Source: Hyalella azteca
Taxonomy: Eukaryota > Arthropoda > Malacostraca > Amphipoda > Hyalellidae
DNA: 64,000 bases
NCBI RefSeq assembly: GCF_000764305.2
Contig: NW_025944327.1
Coordinates: 62,001 to 126,000 of the forward strand
Direction of reading: 5' to 3'
Below, piece by piece: positions 49,834 through 60,385 of the stretch (the stretch's first letter is position 1; each line of letters opens with the position of its first letter). A program made the translations under genes and the position numbers. A model generated the notes under the pieces. That model was not told the origin of the DNA, made no database searches, and saw nothing but the letters and a program-made list of their open reading frames with translations.

Positions 49834-51342
49834 ATACTCGCGAGCAGCCTCTGCACCAAGTTTCAAACCAAACTTCCCGCGACCCACGAGACCTCGTGAC
49901 GGGCAGAAATTAAATTAATAAATAAAATTAATAACTAAATTTACTAATAATCGAATAGCTCCGGAAAAGAGACGTGTAAACAACTTGACTGTAATATCCA
50001 ATTATCCAATATTTTGTGAGTGGGACTAGCAATATTACTCATAAAAACTTACAATATAACAACAGGGGTACGAAATAAGCTTCAATAAATAAGGTTGGCT
50101 GAACTGAAAACGATAAAAATCAGAGTTAAAACATAAAAAAAAACATTTTCAAATATCCCTGCTCCTGGCAACCAGCTTGGTTGGATTGCACAAAACTGAA
50201 ATGAATCTTTGCAATTTGAATATTCAGCAAAAAATCTCTTTGCACGAACTTTCCTATTAAGATAACAACAAAATAGACAAGAATAAATACGCAGGTCAAG
50301 TTAAGTAACAATCAGCTAATATAAATAAATATAAATAACAAGACATCGCGGCGAGAATTTTTACACTTCAAAGCTCAAAAACGATTTTGTATCCAAGATA
50401 CCAAACGAAGGAGGCATGTTGTACTGAGGCATTCCACTCGAGTGAACGCAGCTCAGGTTAGTTCAACAATTTATGAAGCTTGTCGAGCAACGATGCATCG
50501 CTCGCTAAACTAATAGTTAGTATATTGGCTACAAGCAAGCTTCTAGTCTATGCACACTGGAGTTATAATCAAAGTATCGGCAGCCGTAGTAACATTGGAT
50601 TATATTCAAAACATATCCTGACCTTGGAAATGGCGAGTGCCAAAAAGAAAATTTTCAGGTTATTGTGGACGCATTATGACCTCCGCGATGAATATGGGTA
50701 GAATTGATTTTATGTATGTAAGATTCAATAAATGATTATGATTTAACATATATAAACCTCATCCCACTAGATATCTATGTAATTTACATCACAATTATGT
50801 ATATCCTAACATCATGTCACTTACTCAATCAAGAAGAGTGTTGTACAGCCTCAGCACTAAGACATTGTTTTCTCATAATAGACGACATCTTCAAGCTTTG
50901 AGCTGAGCAAGTGCACACTAAACATATTAAGACACCCCGGCCTGCGTATGAGCTATGTACTTCTACTCGTACTTCTGCAACCACTTACCAGCACGTCGCC
51001 TAGAAATGGTTGCCCCCCACAATCTTGCATTTAAAGACATATAATTATTGGAATGCAATACTAGAAAACATGACCGTTTCGCAGGCCCGTAGACACACAA
51101 AATTCAAACGTAGACTTAAAGCTCCTTAACGTCAGTGAAGGTCGCGCTATCGTGACAGGATTTGACGCCCATATTCATACGCGTAAAACAGCCCGGTTGA
51201 CGTGTTTGGTAATCTTTTGTCTCAGCTCAGTAACGTTTCTTTACTCGAGTTAACGGGTAAACAGACTAAGCCGAGGCGGGCGTTACTTGATCTATATACG
51301 TTATCAGAGACGAATTGTCGCTTGTCGCTATTGCAACCTATA
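49834..51342. other. AT-rich stretch without a recognisable gene
   Basis: Short frames only (61 codons minus at 50126; 73 codons plus at 50480-50701 with no recognised motif). Confidence 0.55.
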
Positions 51343-51464
51343 CAGTGGGGAAAATAAGTATTTAGTCAGTCACCAATTGTGCAAGTTCTCCCACTTAAAG
51401 TGATGAGAGAGGCCTGCAATCGACATCTTAGGTAGACTTTAAATATGAGAGACAAAATGTGAAA
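51343..51464 (+). repeat. left terminal inverted repeat of the Tc1 element
   Basis: Pairs with 52800-52934. The outer 30 bases differ only by a 2-base indel (GGGGAAAA against GGGGAGAAAA). Also shared are AGAGGCCTGCAAT and GAGAGACAAAATGTGAA near the inner edge. Confidence 0.9.
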
Positions 51465-51562
51465 AAGAAATTTGAGAAAATCATTTTGGTCGGAGTTTTA
51501 AAGATGTTTTTTGAAAATGATGGTGGAAACAAGTGTTTGGTCAATAACAAACGTTCATCTCA

Positions 51563-52572
51563 TTACTTTGTTGCATATCCTTTGTTGGCATTGACAGAGG
51601 TCAAATGTTTTCTGTATGTCATTACAAGGTGGGTACACACTGTTGCTGGCCTGTTGACCCATTCCTCCATGCAGATCTCCTCTAGAGCAGTGATGTTTGG
51701 GGGCTGTCGGCGAGCAATACGGACTTTCAACTCCCTCCAAAGGTTTTCGCTGGGATTGAGATCGGGAGACTGGCTAGGTCACTCCAGGACTTTGAAATGT
51801 TTCTTACGAAGCCACTCCTTTTTTGTCCTGGCAGTGTGCTTGGGATCATTGTTATGCTGAAAGACCCAGCCACGTTTCATCTCCATTGCCCTTGCTGAAG
51901 GAGGTTTGCACCCAAAATCTCACGATACATAGCCCCCACTCATTCTTTCAAGTACACGGATCAGCCGTCCTGATCCCTTTGCAGATAAACAGCCCCAAAG
52001 CATGATGTTGCCACCCCCATGCTTTACAGTTGGTATGGTGTTCTTTGAATGCAACTCCGCACTCATTTCCCTCCAAATACGAGTTGTGTTTTTACCAAAT
52101 AGTCTTACTTTGGTTTCATTTGACCATATGACATTCTCCCAATACCCTTCAGAACATCCAAATGCTCTCTAGCAAACGTAACTTGCCTGGATATGGACTA
52201 GCTTAAGCTGGGGGACACGTCTGGCACTGCAAGATCTTAGTCCCTGGTGTCGTACCGAATTGCTGATGGTAACCTGTGGAACGTTGGTTGCCGCTTTCTG
52301 GAGGTCATTCACTAGACCCCTTCTTTTGGTTCTGGGATTTTTCCGCACCGTTATTGTGATCATTTTGACCCCACGGGCTGAGATCTTGCGTGGAGACCCA
52401 GATCGAGGGTGATTAGTAGTGGTCTTGTAGATCTTTCATTTTCTGATTATTGCTCCCACATAGTAGATTTCTTCACACCAAGCTGCTTGCCTCTTGCAGA
52501 TTCAGTCTTCCCATCCTTGTGCAGGTCTACAATTCGGTTTCTGATGTCCTCCGACAGCTCTTTCGTCTTCAC
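51563..52572 (-). pseudogene. Tc1-family transposase, inactivated
   Basis: Read on the minus strand from about 52572 (KTKELSEDIRNRIVDLHK) to a stop at 51563, length matching a full transposase of about 335-340 residues. Recognisable in order: the N-terminal helix-turn-helix (GKQLGVKKST), the second DNA-binding part ([10 protein letters not shown]), [50 protein letters not shown] and [12 protein letters not shown]. It is broken by stops and frame changes, for example a TGG-to-TGA change in the codon after KVLE, and one or more indels near 52450 and 51900-51960. Both catalytic Asp positions of the DDE triad are Asn (codons 52118-52120 and 51851-51853), while the Glu (51746-51748) remains. It cannot catalyse transposition. 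Confidence 0.95.
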
Positions 52573-52799
52573 TATAGTGGAGTTTCGAGTGAGACTGTTT
52601 GAGGTTGTGGGCAGGTGTCTTTTATACTGTTGACGACTTCAAACAGGTTCCATTAATACAGGTGATACAGAGACTCTTGAAAAAAAGTTACAGGTCTGTG
52701 ACAGCCAGAAATCTTGATTGTTTGTAGGCAACCAAATACTTATTTCCCACCATCATTTGCAAATAACATCTTTCAAAGTCCGACAAATCATTTTCTACA

Positions 52800-52934
52800 A
52801 TTTTTGTTCACATTTTGTCTCTCATAGTTAAGGTCTACCTATATGATGTCAATAATTGCAGGCCTCTATCATCATTTGAAGTAGGAGAACTCGCACAATT
52901 TATGACTGACTAAATACTTATTTTCTCCCCACTG
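52800..52934 (-). repeat. right terminal inverted repeat of the Tc1 element
   Basis: Inverted counterpart of 51343-51464, ending in ATACTTATTTTCTCCCCACTG. Confidence 0.9.
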
Positions 52935-53256
52935 TACATTCATTATCTCCTCGTCTAATTCGATGGGAATTTTAGAATTCACAAATCATTAAAATTCGTA
53001 TCATCTGTTCTTCACATAACTGATGATATTTTGATTATACCCAATACTAAAGAATCATTATTTCAGGACATGACAGCATGTTGGCTACACTCCCTGCACA
53101 TTAGACTACATGATACCCCGATGCAAATGAAACATGAATAAACATGACACTCTACACGAATGGCGAGGCGCTTTCGCATGACACTGTCAGTCCCTCGGTA
53201 TTGAGCTCATGCATGTAATTTGAGCCCCAGCTGGCAGGAAAAATTCTGGTGGACAT

Positions 53257-53330
53257 CGCGAGGTGACCAAGTGGTTAAGAGCAGCGAAATTGGAGCAGTG
53301 AGTTGCTGGTTCAAGCTCCAACAAACCGTG
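53257..53330 (+). repeat. tRNA-derived SINE head or tRNA pseudogene (tRNA-Ser/Leu-like)
   Basis: A-box-like TGACCAAGTGGTTAAGAG is very close to the TGGCCGAGTGGTTAAGGC of serine/leucine tRNAs. It is followed about 35 bp later by a B-box-like GGTTCAAGCTCC (consensus GGTTCGANTCC with one extra base). TGCTGG and CCAACA can pair as a T-stem, but the acceptor and D stems do not pair well. A functional tRNA is unlikely. A polymerase III-derived retroposon head or old tRNA copy fits best; the 3' boundary of any SINE body could not be found. Confidence 0.4.
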
Positions 53331-56068
53331 AAAAGTACTGCGAAGTCTAGAACCGGAGACATGTTAGACATCAGCTTCTTCAACACGAATACTTCCATAT
53401 TATACGTACAATACTTTAACACGAGCCCATCGATGTTCCACAAGATCTTTCACAACATGAGAGCGAAACGCCCGCTTATGTCTTAACCGCTGACTGGGAC
53501 CGCTTTCGCACTAGATGCTATAGCCAAAATTCCTCTAGAGAAGAAAAACCCAAAAAGCCTCAATAAAACGCTACATTCATTCAATAAATGCACCAAAACT
53601 GTTACAACTAAGCATACATTACAAATTTATTTCTTTCATTACGAATGAATAGAGGTGCAGGCATTAGGAAGATAACTGTTCACCCTTTATTCGGCCATCC
53701 ATTGTCGGAAACCCATTCTCTGCCACCTATTATTGGCTTGTTGCAGCAGCTCGGCTTGCAGAAATGAGTTCCAACTGAGAACGGAGAGGTCGTCTAAGTT
53801 TGGTCGGCGGTAGCCAACTTCGGTGTGAGTGTAATTACGAAACTTCATTTCTGATGCGCCTTCCTAATGAACATCGCGGCCTCCAAAAAATATATCTCGT
53901 GTGAGATAGCGGACGCATCGCCGATGACGCCAGTGCCAATTTGGTAGGTAATTATGGGCGATTATAAACAATTTCTGCGTGATTTGTGATTTTAATGTGT
54001 GATTTATATTGAATTTATTGTCGAATGTGTGTGAAATGAGTGATATGATAACGCAACGGTAGTAGCAGGATAAAGATAGGGCAACGTTAATACACATTCT
54101 CGTTTACACAAGCAAATATAGTAATAAATATATTAATAAATGTCTGATAAATATACTAATAAATACGCTAATAAATATCTGATAACCATACCAATTAAAT
54201 TTTTAGAGTGTTTAATAGGAGAATATCACTTTTAAATTACTCGTTCTTGAATATTATTTTCGATCTAAAATCTAAATGATCGAGAATGAAATTCCTAATT
54301 TTACGTACGGAGAACAATATTGATACGTCACCTTTCAGAAAATTAAAGTAGGATTATAGTTGGTTCCCTCACTGCGCTGGCTGGTGGAAGCTAGTTTTGA
54401 ACACTCGATTTCTTTAAATTGCAAATATATTCTAAATTTTACGTTGCAACTACCCCAAACACAAAATGTCTTGCATTGGTTGTTTTAATGCTTCATGAAT
54501 ATACATGGTCTATTTTGGTCACAAAAGCTTTATTCTAAAATTAATTAATACGGTACAATAAAACAATCGCAAATATTTTCAAACATCGAAGTACACACGT
54601 TCTGATGATGTGGAACCAACCACCTCATGAGAACTCCAGTTTGAGCACTGGACAGAAACAAGCAATTTTGTGTCCAATAGGCGAGCATCGGTATATATAG
54701 CGCAACTGCGAATCAAGTTCCGTCACTCTGATTGCATTTTAGATACGCGACGCTTCACTCGCCCCCCTTCCCATGCTGTAACTTCCAACGGCTCCCCTTA
54801 TTCACCAGAAATAGAATCCAACCAATAATTAAACTGGCCTACAGGAGTCCGAGCGTCACTCGCTTCACCCACACAGTTCCTCCGAGTCCTATAGAGACCT
54901 TCCCACACTTCTTCAGAGTTCTAGAGGACTTCCCACACTTTATTACACTTCCTTACAGTTTGAAAGACCTTTTAGAAGTGTAATTTAGAGACACATCCGT
55001 ATTTTCAGAGTCCTAAGTACATTATCACACTTTCTCAAGTCCTTCTTCTACAAAAACTCCGCAAGAAAATCACAGCGGACTAGAATTTAACTGCATGAAA
55101 CCTGAGACATGTAGTTCAACCTTGAGAAGCACTAGTTAAACGTTCATTGAACGTGCACAATGAACGATAATGGTCGCGACGTAAGTATATCGACCACTAC
55201 GTGCTCCATTATTGAGTTACGTAATATTTGGTTACATTTTTAGACGACTTCTAAAGAGGAGTAAGCGCGTCCGACACGGTCTCGAATCTCAGAAATGGAA
55301 CGGACGAATTCCAGCTAGACCCACAGATGTGCTTATTGTCTTCTACCGGCGAGTAGGAGGTTCAGGTATAGTGGCACTCTTGATACTCCGAATAGATTTT
55401 GCCAATGTTATTGATTGATTTATTATGTTGAATACAATAATTATTATTATTGTACATAATTTTTATTATGTGTTGAATACAATAAGTACAATAATATTGA
55501 CAAAATTGGGCACAAGTTGCATCTTTCTGCAAGTTTGGTTAAAGACCAGAGAATGCTTTTGTTAAATTAATGTTGTTCCGTCAATCTTATTCATTTCTGG
55601 CAGGAAACGGAGGGAAATATTTCTATGCGCACGCAAAAGTTTAGTCGCAAAATCATAAAAAATTGCTACAATGTTCGGTAGTTACCTACAATAGTCTCTG
55701 AATGGAAATAAAAAGGCCACTATTGGATGAATGGATAAAAAACAAACACTATTAATAAACTGCCCTCGCAACCAAAGAATGTTGTTTATAAATGAATGTG
55801 AACGGTCGTATTGGCTCAAAATTTTTTGTCATGAAAAGGGATTATCGTGACCGAAACAACAACCGGCATGCAAAAAAAAAAATTCATGTCTCGAATGAAT
55901 TTCAGTCTCAATTCAGGACCGATAGTATTAATAGAACCCAATATTAACATAAACTTATTTATTGAATAGGATGCAAGAGGAGCCCAAAGGATACGAAAGT
56001 CCCTCGACGCTGGCAATCAAAAGGAATACGAGCCGCGGGATATAAGTGGGTCTGCATCGGGATCCGTT
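53331..56068. other. stretch without a recognisable gene
   Basis: The plus frame of 88 codons at 53220-53486 spans the tRNA-like segment and is not a convincing gene. 54110-54190 has AATAAATA-type simple repeats. 54850-54970 has three diverged copies of a CTTCCCACACTTC motif. A frame at 55212-55418 is GC-richer but unrecognised. Confidence 0.5.
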
Positions 56069-56650
56069 GATGCCGGCGGGAATTCACTGGAGTCATTTTT
56101 ATAGCGGATTCAGGAATGGATGCAGGATTCAGTGCAACCATTTTGATGCCGGTGATGATCCACCGTAACCAGTCAGAATTTACCGGAGATTATTGAGAAG
56201 GACCCGTTAATAACGGTGGGGATTTACAGGCATAATTTTCATGCCGGTGTGGGATTACTGTGAACCATTCGATGCTGGTGAGGAATAAGCGGAATGATTT
56301 ATTATCATAGAATTTACTAGGAGGCGTTTGATGACGGTTGGGATCAACATAATGCATTTCTTGCCGGTGCAAATTAATTTTATTTATAATTATTTTAATT
56401 GTGGAGAGAATCTATAAGAGCCCCTTAGGATGCGATGAAAGTTAACATGAACTATTTTGGTAAAAGCTAAAAAGAAAACTTTTGATGGCGTTGAGAATTA
56501 ACATGGAGTTTTCGATTGACGGTGGGAAAGAAAAAATTTGCAGGCGTTGGGGGCTAAAAGGAGCGAGTTTGATGGCTGTGGAACTAACAGGAGATCTTTC
56601 GAAGCAGATGAGATTGTACCTGAAGCGTATGAAGCTGATGTAATGGGGGT
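56069..56650. repeat. highly diverged ~31-bp tandem repeat
   Basis: Variants of GATGCCGGTGGGGATT, followed by a CA-containing stretch and ATTTTC, recur at about 30-34 bp, for example at 56069, 56145, 56209, 56241, 56271, 56329, 56483, 56514, 56541, 56571 and 56601. A less clear gap lies at 56350-56480. Individual units are only about 60-70% alike by eye, so the array is old. Confidence 0.6.
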
Positions 56651-58308
56651 AATATAATGATATAATATAATGATGTGTAATAAATGGGTTGTACCGGACC
56701 CATTTATTCCGAAGCAAAACTAATGCTTTTTGTGCAAATTGATGCGCACCGGGGCAGCGTGGCAGCCGGTCTAACAGTCGTCTCACTCAAATGCACGCGT
56801 TCATTTCAAATTTCAAGCGAGATGTAATTCATAATATTTAAATAGTGTTACCGGTATGTGAATAATTGCCTTAAAGTTATAATTATGATGATGTCCTGAT
56901 GATGATATAAATAGTGTACAAAGAATGATGGCCAAATTATGATGTAAATGATCGCATAATACAAAAATTGATAAATAAGGATATAAATTAGCTGTTGAAA
57001 TCATCTATACAGTAAATATTCTAACTGACGCCTAACCAGTAAGCATACACATAATTTATTTTATTGTATGTAATTACAAATAATTTGTAATTTAACTAAA
57101 ATGCAATTTATTACAGCCGTCACTATGACAACCATTACATCCAATATCATAACACCCATTAAAACGCAAGCACTTACATTGCTTCTTCAAAACAATCTCG
57201 AAGGTAGCCTTCATTTGAGCGCAAATTACTTTACCCCATGAAAATTAAAGAGAATCGCAATGAATGGTAAAATATAGTAATATTACACGCGAGTAATTCA
57301 GCCAGCATAGACTGAATTATAACTCTGGATGCAAGAGATGATGGTTATGTCAGGTGATAGTGAATGGCATTCCTCACCATGACTATCTATATATGTGAAA
57401 GTTAATTAGATATGATAATGTAATCTGTTATGTTCACGTGAATTAGTATTTTTCCATAAATTTAAAAATATTTGAAATGAGACATATTTCATATTCAATG
57501 TTTTCCCAACAAATGGAAATAACATGTCTCTCCGTCATGCTCATCTGTCGAAGTCTATTATAGATCATATTATAATTAATGATATTTAAATACAATAGTA
57601 TTTTCCGATAAATATAAATTAAATGATATGATATTTATGGTAGATTCCTTATTTCTATACCAAATAGAAGCTACATATTGCTTAAGATTATACGGCCATG
57701 CATGCAGACGTAGGATGCATGTGACTCAAGGGCTTTTTAGCGGCCCTGCATCGACTTCATCAAACTCACGGTGATTCTCTCATTGTTTAATTGAGAAAAT
57801 ATTAATGCCTAATATAAATACCGCTGAACAAAAGTATAAAATGTTCATACTTTCCCGCTGCGGAAAATGGAAATAAAATTAACCAATTCCCTCCGAGAAT
57901 TTTTTTGCATTGACTTAAAACTGATATTATTTAGCCTTTACGATGTATTTAAATTGTATACGAGTGTAAAAAAATTATTTAATTTTAGTATAAGAGACGT
58001 GCTGGTACCATATAGTACCACTAGGATGATGCGACTACAAAATCTGACATACACGGTTTCATAATAATTATTTAGTTAATAACAAATTAATCAGGTAATT
58101 GATCCCAAAAAGGCTTGATTTAGTTTCAAATAAATAAAATACCATATCACCAAAAGAAATCTTTGCAAATGATAAGGAAGAAAGCAATGCACGCGTTAGT
58201 GCACATGCAGCATTTTAATCGCAAGTACGTACTGGCACCACACTACGTACCTAAATCATATAGGCTTATATTTGATCGCTTTTTACACCCACATTTCCAA
58301 AAATTTCT
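56651..58308. other. AT-rich stretch without a recognisable gene
   Basis: 57790-57880 contains ATGTTCATACTTTCCCGCTG, related to the duplicated unit at 60179-60385. Otherwise only short frames. Confidence 0.55.
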
Positions 58309-58446
58309 AACTATGGCTTTGTCCTGAAATAATTTTTTGATTGGGACAGAGTGTAACATAAGTTTGGCTCCCAATTCAACTATGGCTTTGTCCTCAGATA
58401 ATTTTTGAATTGGGACAAAGTGTAATGTAAGTTTGGTTTTCAAATG
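58309..58446. repeat. tandem duplication, two copies, period 69 bp
   Basis: AACTATGGCTTTGTCCT begins at 58309 and 58378. Both units continue with GAATTGGGACAAAGTGTAA-like sequence and AAGTTTGG. The period is a multiple of 3, so the minus frame at 58243-58470 shows a 23-residue repeat. Confidence 0.85.
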
Positions 58447-58843
58447 TTGGATGACAGGCATCGAGGCCACAATATCCAGTATTTGCCCGACTCATCTAAT
58501 TTAATAGCAGTATAATGTAACCATTTCAAGGTGTTATCAAGTCTGTCTAGTTTCACTTCGCTAGCTCCGACCAATGCATATAGCCTTATAATAAGAAGAG
58601 GTTCATGCACACTCAATGACAATATTAAAAATATTACTTTTATTGCGTACATTTCCTCATTCGCACCAGGCCAATTTCTTTGTTTTGCGCGCTCGGTCAT
58701 TTTATCCTTTATTTGCAGCAAAATAATCACCTCGTTCACAAAGAATTCAAAAATTTCTCCTGGGAAATAGTCCGAATATGCAGTTTAATTTGTTTCAGGA
58801 TTATTCCACTGGCTACCCGTGAGGTTATTCTCTTTCAAGCGTA
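58447..58843. other. spacer without a recognisable gene
   Basis: Overlapping frames on both strands at 58440-58770 (up to 99 codons) have no recognised motif. Confidence 0.45.
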
Positions 58844-59014
58844 TTTTTAGCGAATTTTCTCATTTATGGAAAAAATGCACTATTGTGCTCGCCATGTCCG
58901 TCCGTCCGTCTGTCTGTCTGTCTGTCCGTCCGTCTGTCCGTGACCTCAAGTTTTCGTCGACGAGAAAATGCGCTCTCTGTCACTCACTGCAGTGAGTACT
59001 GAGTTATATTTTTT
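58844..59014 (+). mobile_element. Helentron-like non-autonomous element, copy 4
   Basis: TTTTTAGCGAATTTTCTC (one change in the left arm), a spacer with CACTATTGTGCTCG, 12-13 GTCC/GTCT units, TCGACGAGAAAATGCGC, the perfect 16-bp palindrome ACTCACTGCAGTGAGT and TACTGAGTTATATTTTTT. The best-preserved 3' half in the window. Confidence 0.65.
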
Positions 59015-59443
59015 AACCATCTTCCGATTTTGTTGTTACCATGTCGTCAATGAAGAAGGACTTAAATTGTCAAAAATCATTCGTTAGATCAGTTGGTAAT
59101 TTCCTCATGAAAATTCAGTTCTGCGGGGGCTAAGATCAAACTGTCCACGCCAAAGTTGATCTACGTTCTTGCTATATCTAGGTTTTCATCATCATATCGC
59201 TGTAACGTTAAATCTAAACCGGCATTATTCGTTTTCAAGTCTTCAAGGAGGTTTGGTTTTGAAGTCTTCATTGTTCGTTTTCAAGTCTTCAAGGAGGTTA
59301 TGAACATCAGATGGTTGAATGAATATGTCATTTTCATTGGTGGTTTCCATTTAATGGCCCAAGATTTCCTTCAGAGAGCGAGACCCGCTAAATATTTGCT
59401 CGAAGATTTTTGATGGAATCCTCCTAGCGGTACTATACGGTAC
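59015..59443. repeat. spacer with a short tandem duplication (period about 46 bp)
   Basis: TTCGTTTTCAAGTCTTCAAG followed by GAGGTT occurs near 59228 and 59274. The rest shows nothing recognisable apart from a plus frame of 85 codons (59156-59413) that includes the duplication. Confidence 0.6.
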
Positions 59444-59660
59444 TACACTGTTAGAAAAAAACGGTGAAAAAACGGTCCAACTGGCATTATAGTGGCCGGT
59501 CGCCCCGTGAAAATAAACTGTTTCGCCGTTTTTATAAGATATTTCACGGATTTCTAGTGTTAAATTAGAATAAAAACGGCGACACGGTGTTTCTTTTAAC
59601 GTGCCGACCGGCCGCTGAAACGCCGGTAATACCGTTAACGGTAATTTTTCTAACAGTGTA
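59444..59660. mobile_element. MITE with TACACTGTTAG termini and candidate TAC target duplication (217 bp)
   Basis: Left end TACACTGTTAGAAAAA and right end TTTTTCTAACAGTGTA are perfect inverted repeats, with ACGGT/ACCGT motifs continuing the similarity inward. TAC at 59441-59443 and 59661-59663 is a candidate 3-bp duplication. CGGTA sequences just outside both ends are also in inverted orientation, so the true ends may lie a few bases further out. The interior is GC-richer than the flanks and non-coding. The superfamily was not determined. Confidence 0.7.
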
Positions 59661-59844
59661 TACCGTACATAGCACGATACAAAATTCAGCATAGCGTGTG
59701 AGATTCTTGAGACTTATTTCAACTACATCAAACTGTACTTGCATATCTGTTACTTTACATTTTGTCTTCCACAAATCTAAAAAATTAATTTGAAAATAGT
59801 TCTGGCTCGCATTTCATGTCGCGCAATTTTGGGATAGAGCCATT
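59661..59844. other. AT-rich spacer between two elements
   Basis: Nothing recognisable. Confidence 0.5.
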
Positions 59845-59990
59845 TTTAGCGCATTTTCTCATTTATGGAAAAAAGGCGCTATTGTGCTCGTCATGTCCGT
59901 CCGTCCGTCTGTTCGTGACTTCACGTTTTGGTCGACGAGAAAATGCGCTCTCTGTCACTCACTGCAATGAGTACTGAGTTACATTTTTTA
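59845..59990 (+). mobile_element. Helentron-like non-autonomous element, copy 5 (short microsatellite)
   Basis: TTTTAGCGCATTTTCTC, GCTATTGTGCTCGTCATGTC, only about four GTCY units, GTCGACGAGAAAATGCGC, ACTCACTGCAATGAGT (one change in the hairpin) and an AT-rich end. Both subterminal arms are perfect. Confidence 0.65.
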
Positions 59991-60178
59991 TTACATCTAG
60001 TAAGACCGTCACGCAACACCTCCGTTACCAGTTAAGCAGTTGGCAACAGTAAAGCCTGGACTTAGTAAAAGGCTTGAACGGTAAATGAATTTACACGCAG
60101 CCCTTTACAATTGAGAAGTATTTATTTACTAGTAAACTATGTTGTACCATATGTTGCGGCTAGGAGGGGATGGGTTAA

Positions 60179-60385
60179 GTCATATAAATCTAGAAAATAC
60201 GAGTGCCTTATTATCAACTACAGCTGATCACAAATCTGAGATGTTCACACTTACCCGCTGCAGAAAATATAAATTAAATGAAATCATATAAATTAGAAAA
60301 GACATAAATACCATATTATCAACTACCATCGTCAACAAATCTAAATTGTTCTTATTTTCCGGCTGCAAATAATATAAACGAAATA
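60179..60385. repeat. tandem duplication, two diverged copies, period about 105 bp
   Basis: TCATATAAATCTAGAAAATA at 60179 and TCATATAAATTAGAAAAGAC at 60284. Both continue with ATTATCAACTAC, ACAAATCT, TGTTC and a CGGCTGCA/CCGCTGCAG motif. A third related half-unit lies at about 57815-57880. Confidence 0.75.

Larger units (their letters stand above)
51343..52934 (-). mobile_element. complete but inactive Tc1/mariner-family transposon (1,592 bp)
   Basis: Both ends are present: CAGTGGGGAAAATAAGTATT on the left and its inverted counterpart TTTTCTCCCCACTG on the right, each flanked by TA (51341-51342 and 52935-52936), the standard Tc1 target duplication. The inverted repeats extend about 120-135 bp at each end (51343-51464 and 52800-52934) at roughly 85% identity. 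The interior carries a broken transposase on the minus strand. Size and layout are typical of Tc1 elements. From memory the sequence is very close to a family abundant in teleosts and also known in lampreys, which suggests transfer between fish and this host. That is inference without a database search. Confidence 0.95.

Noticed and set aside
51459..51860. 133-codon plus-strand frame as a gene
   Set aside because: It is the antisense of the decayed Tc1 transposase.
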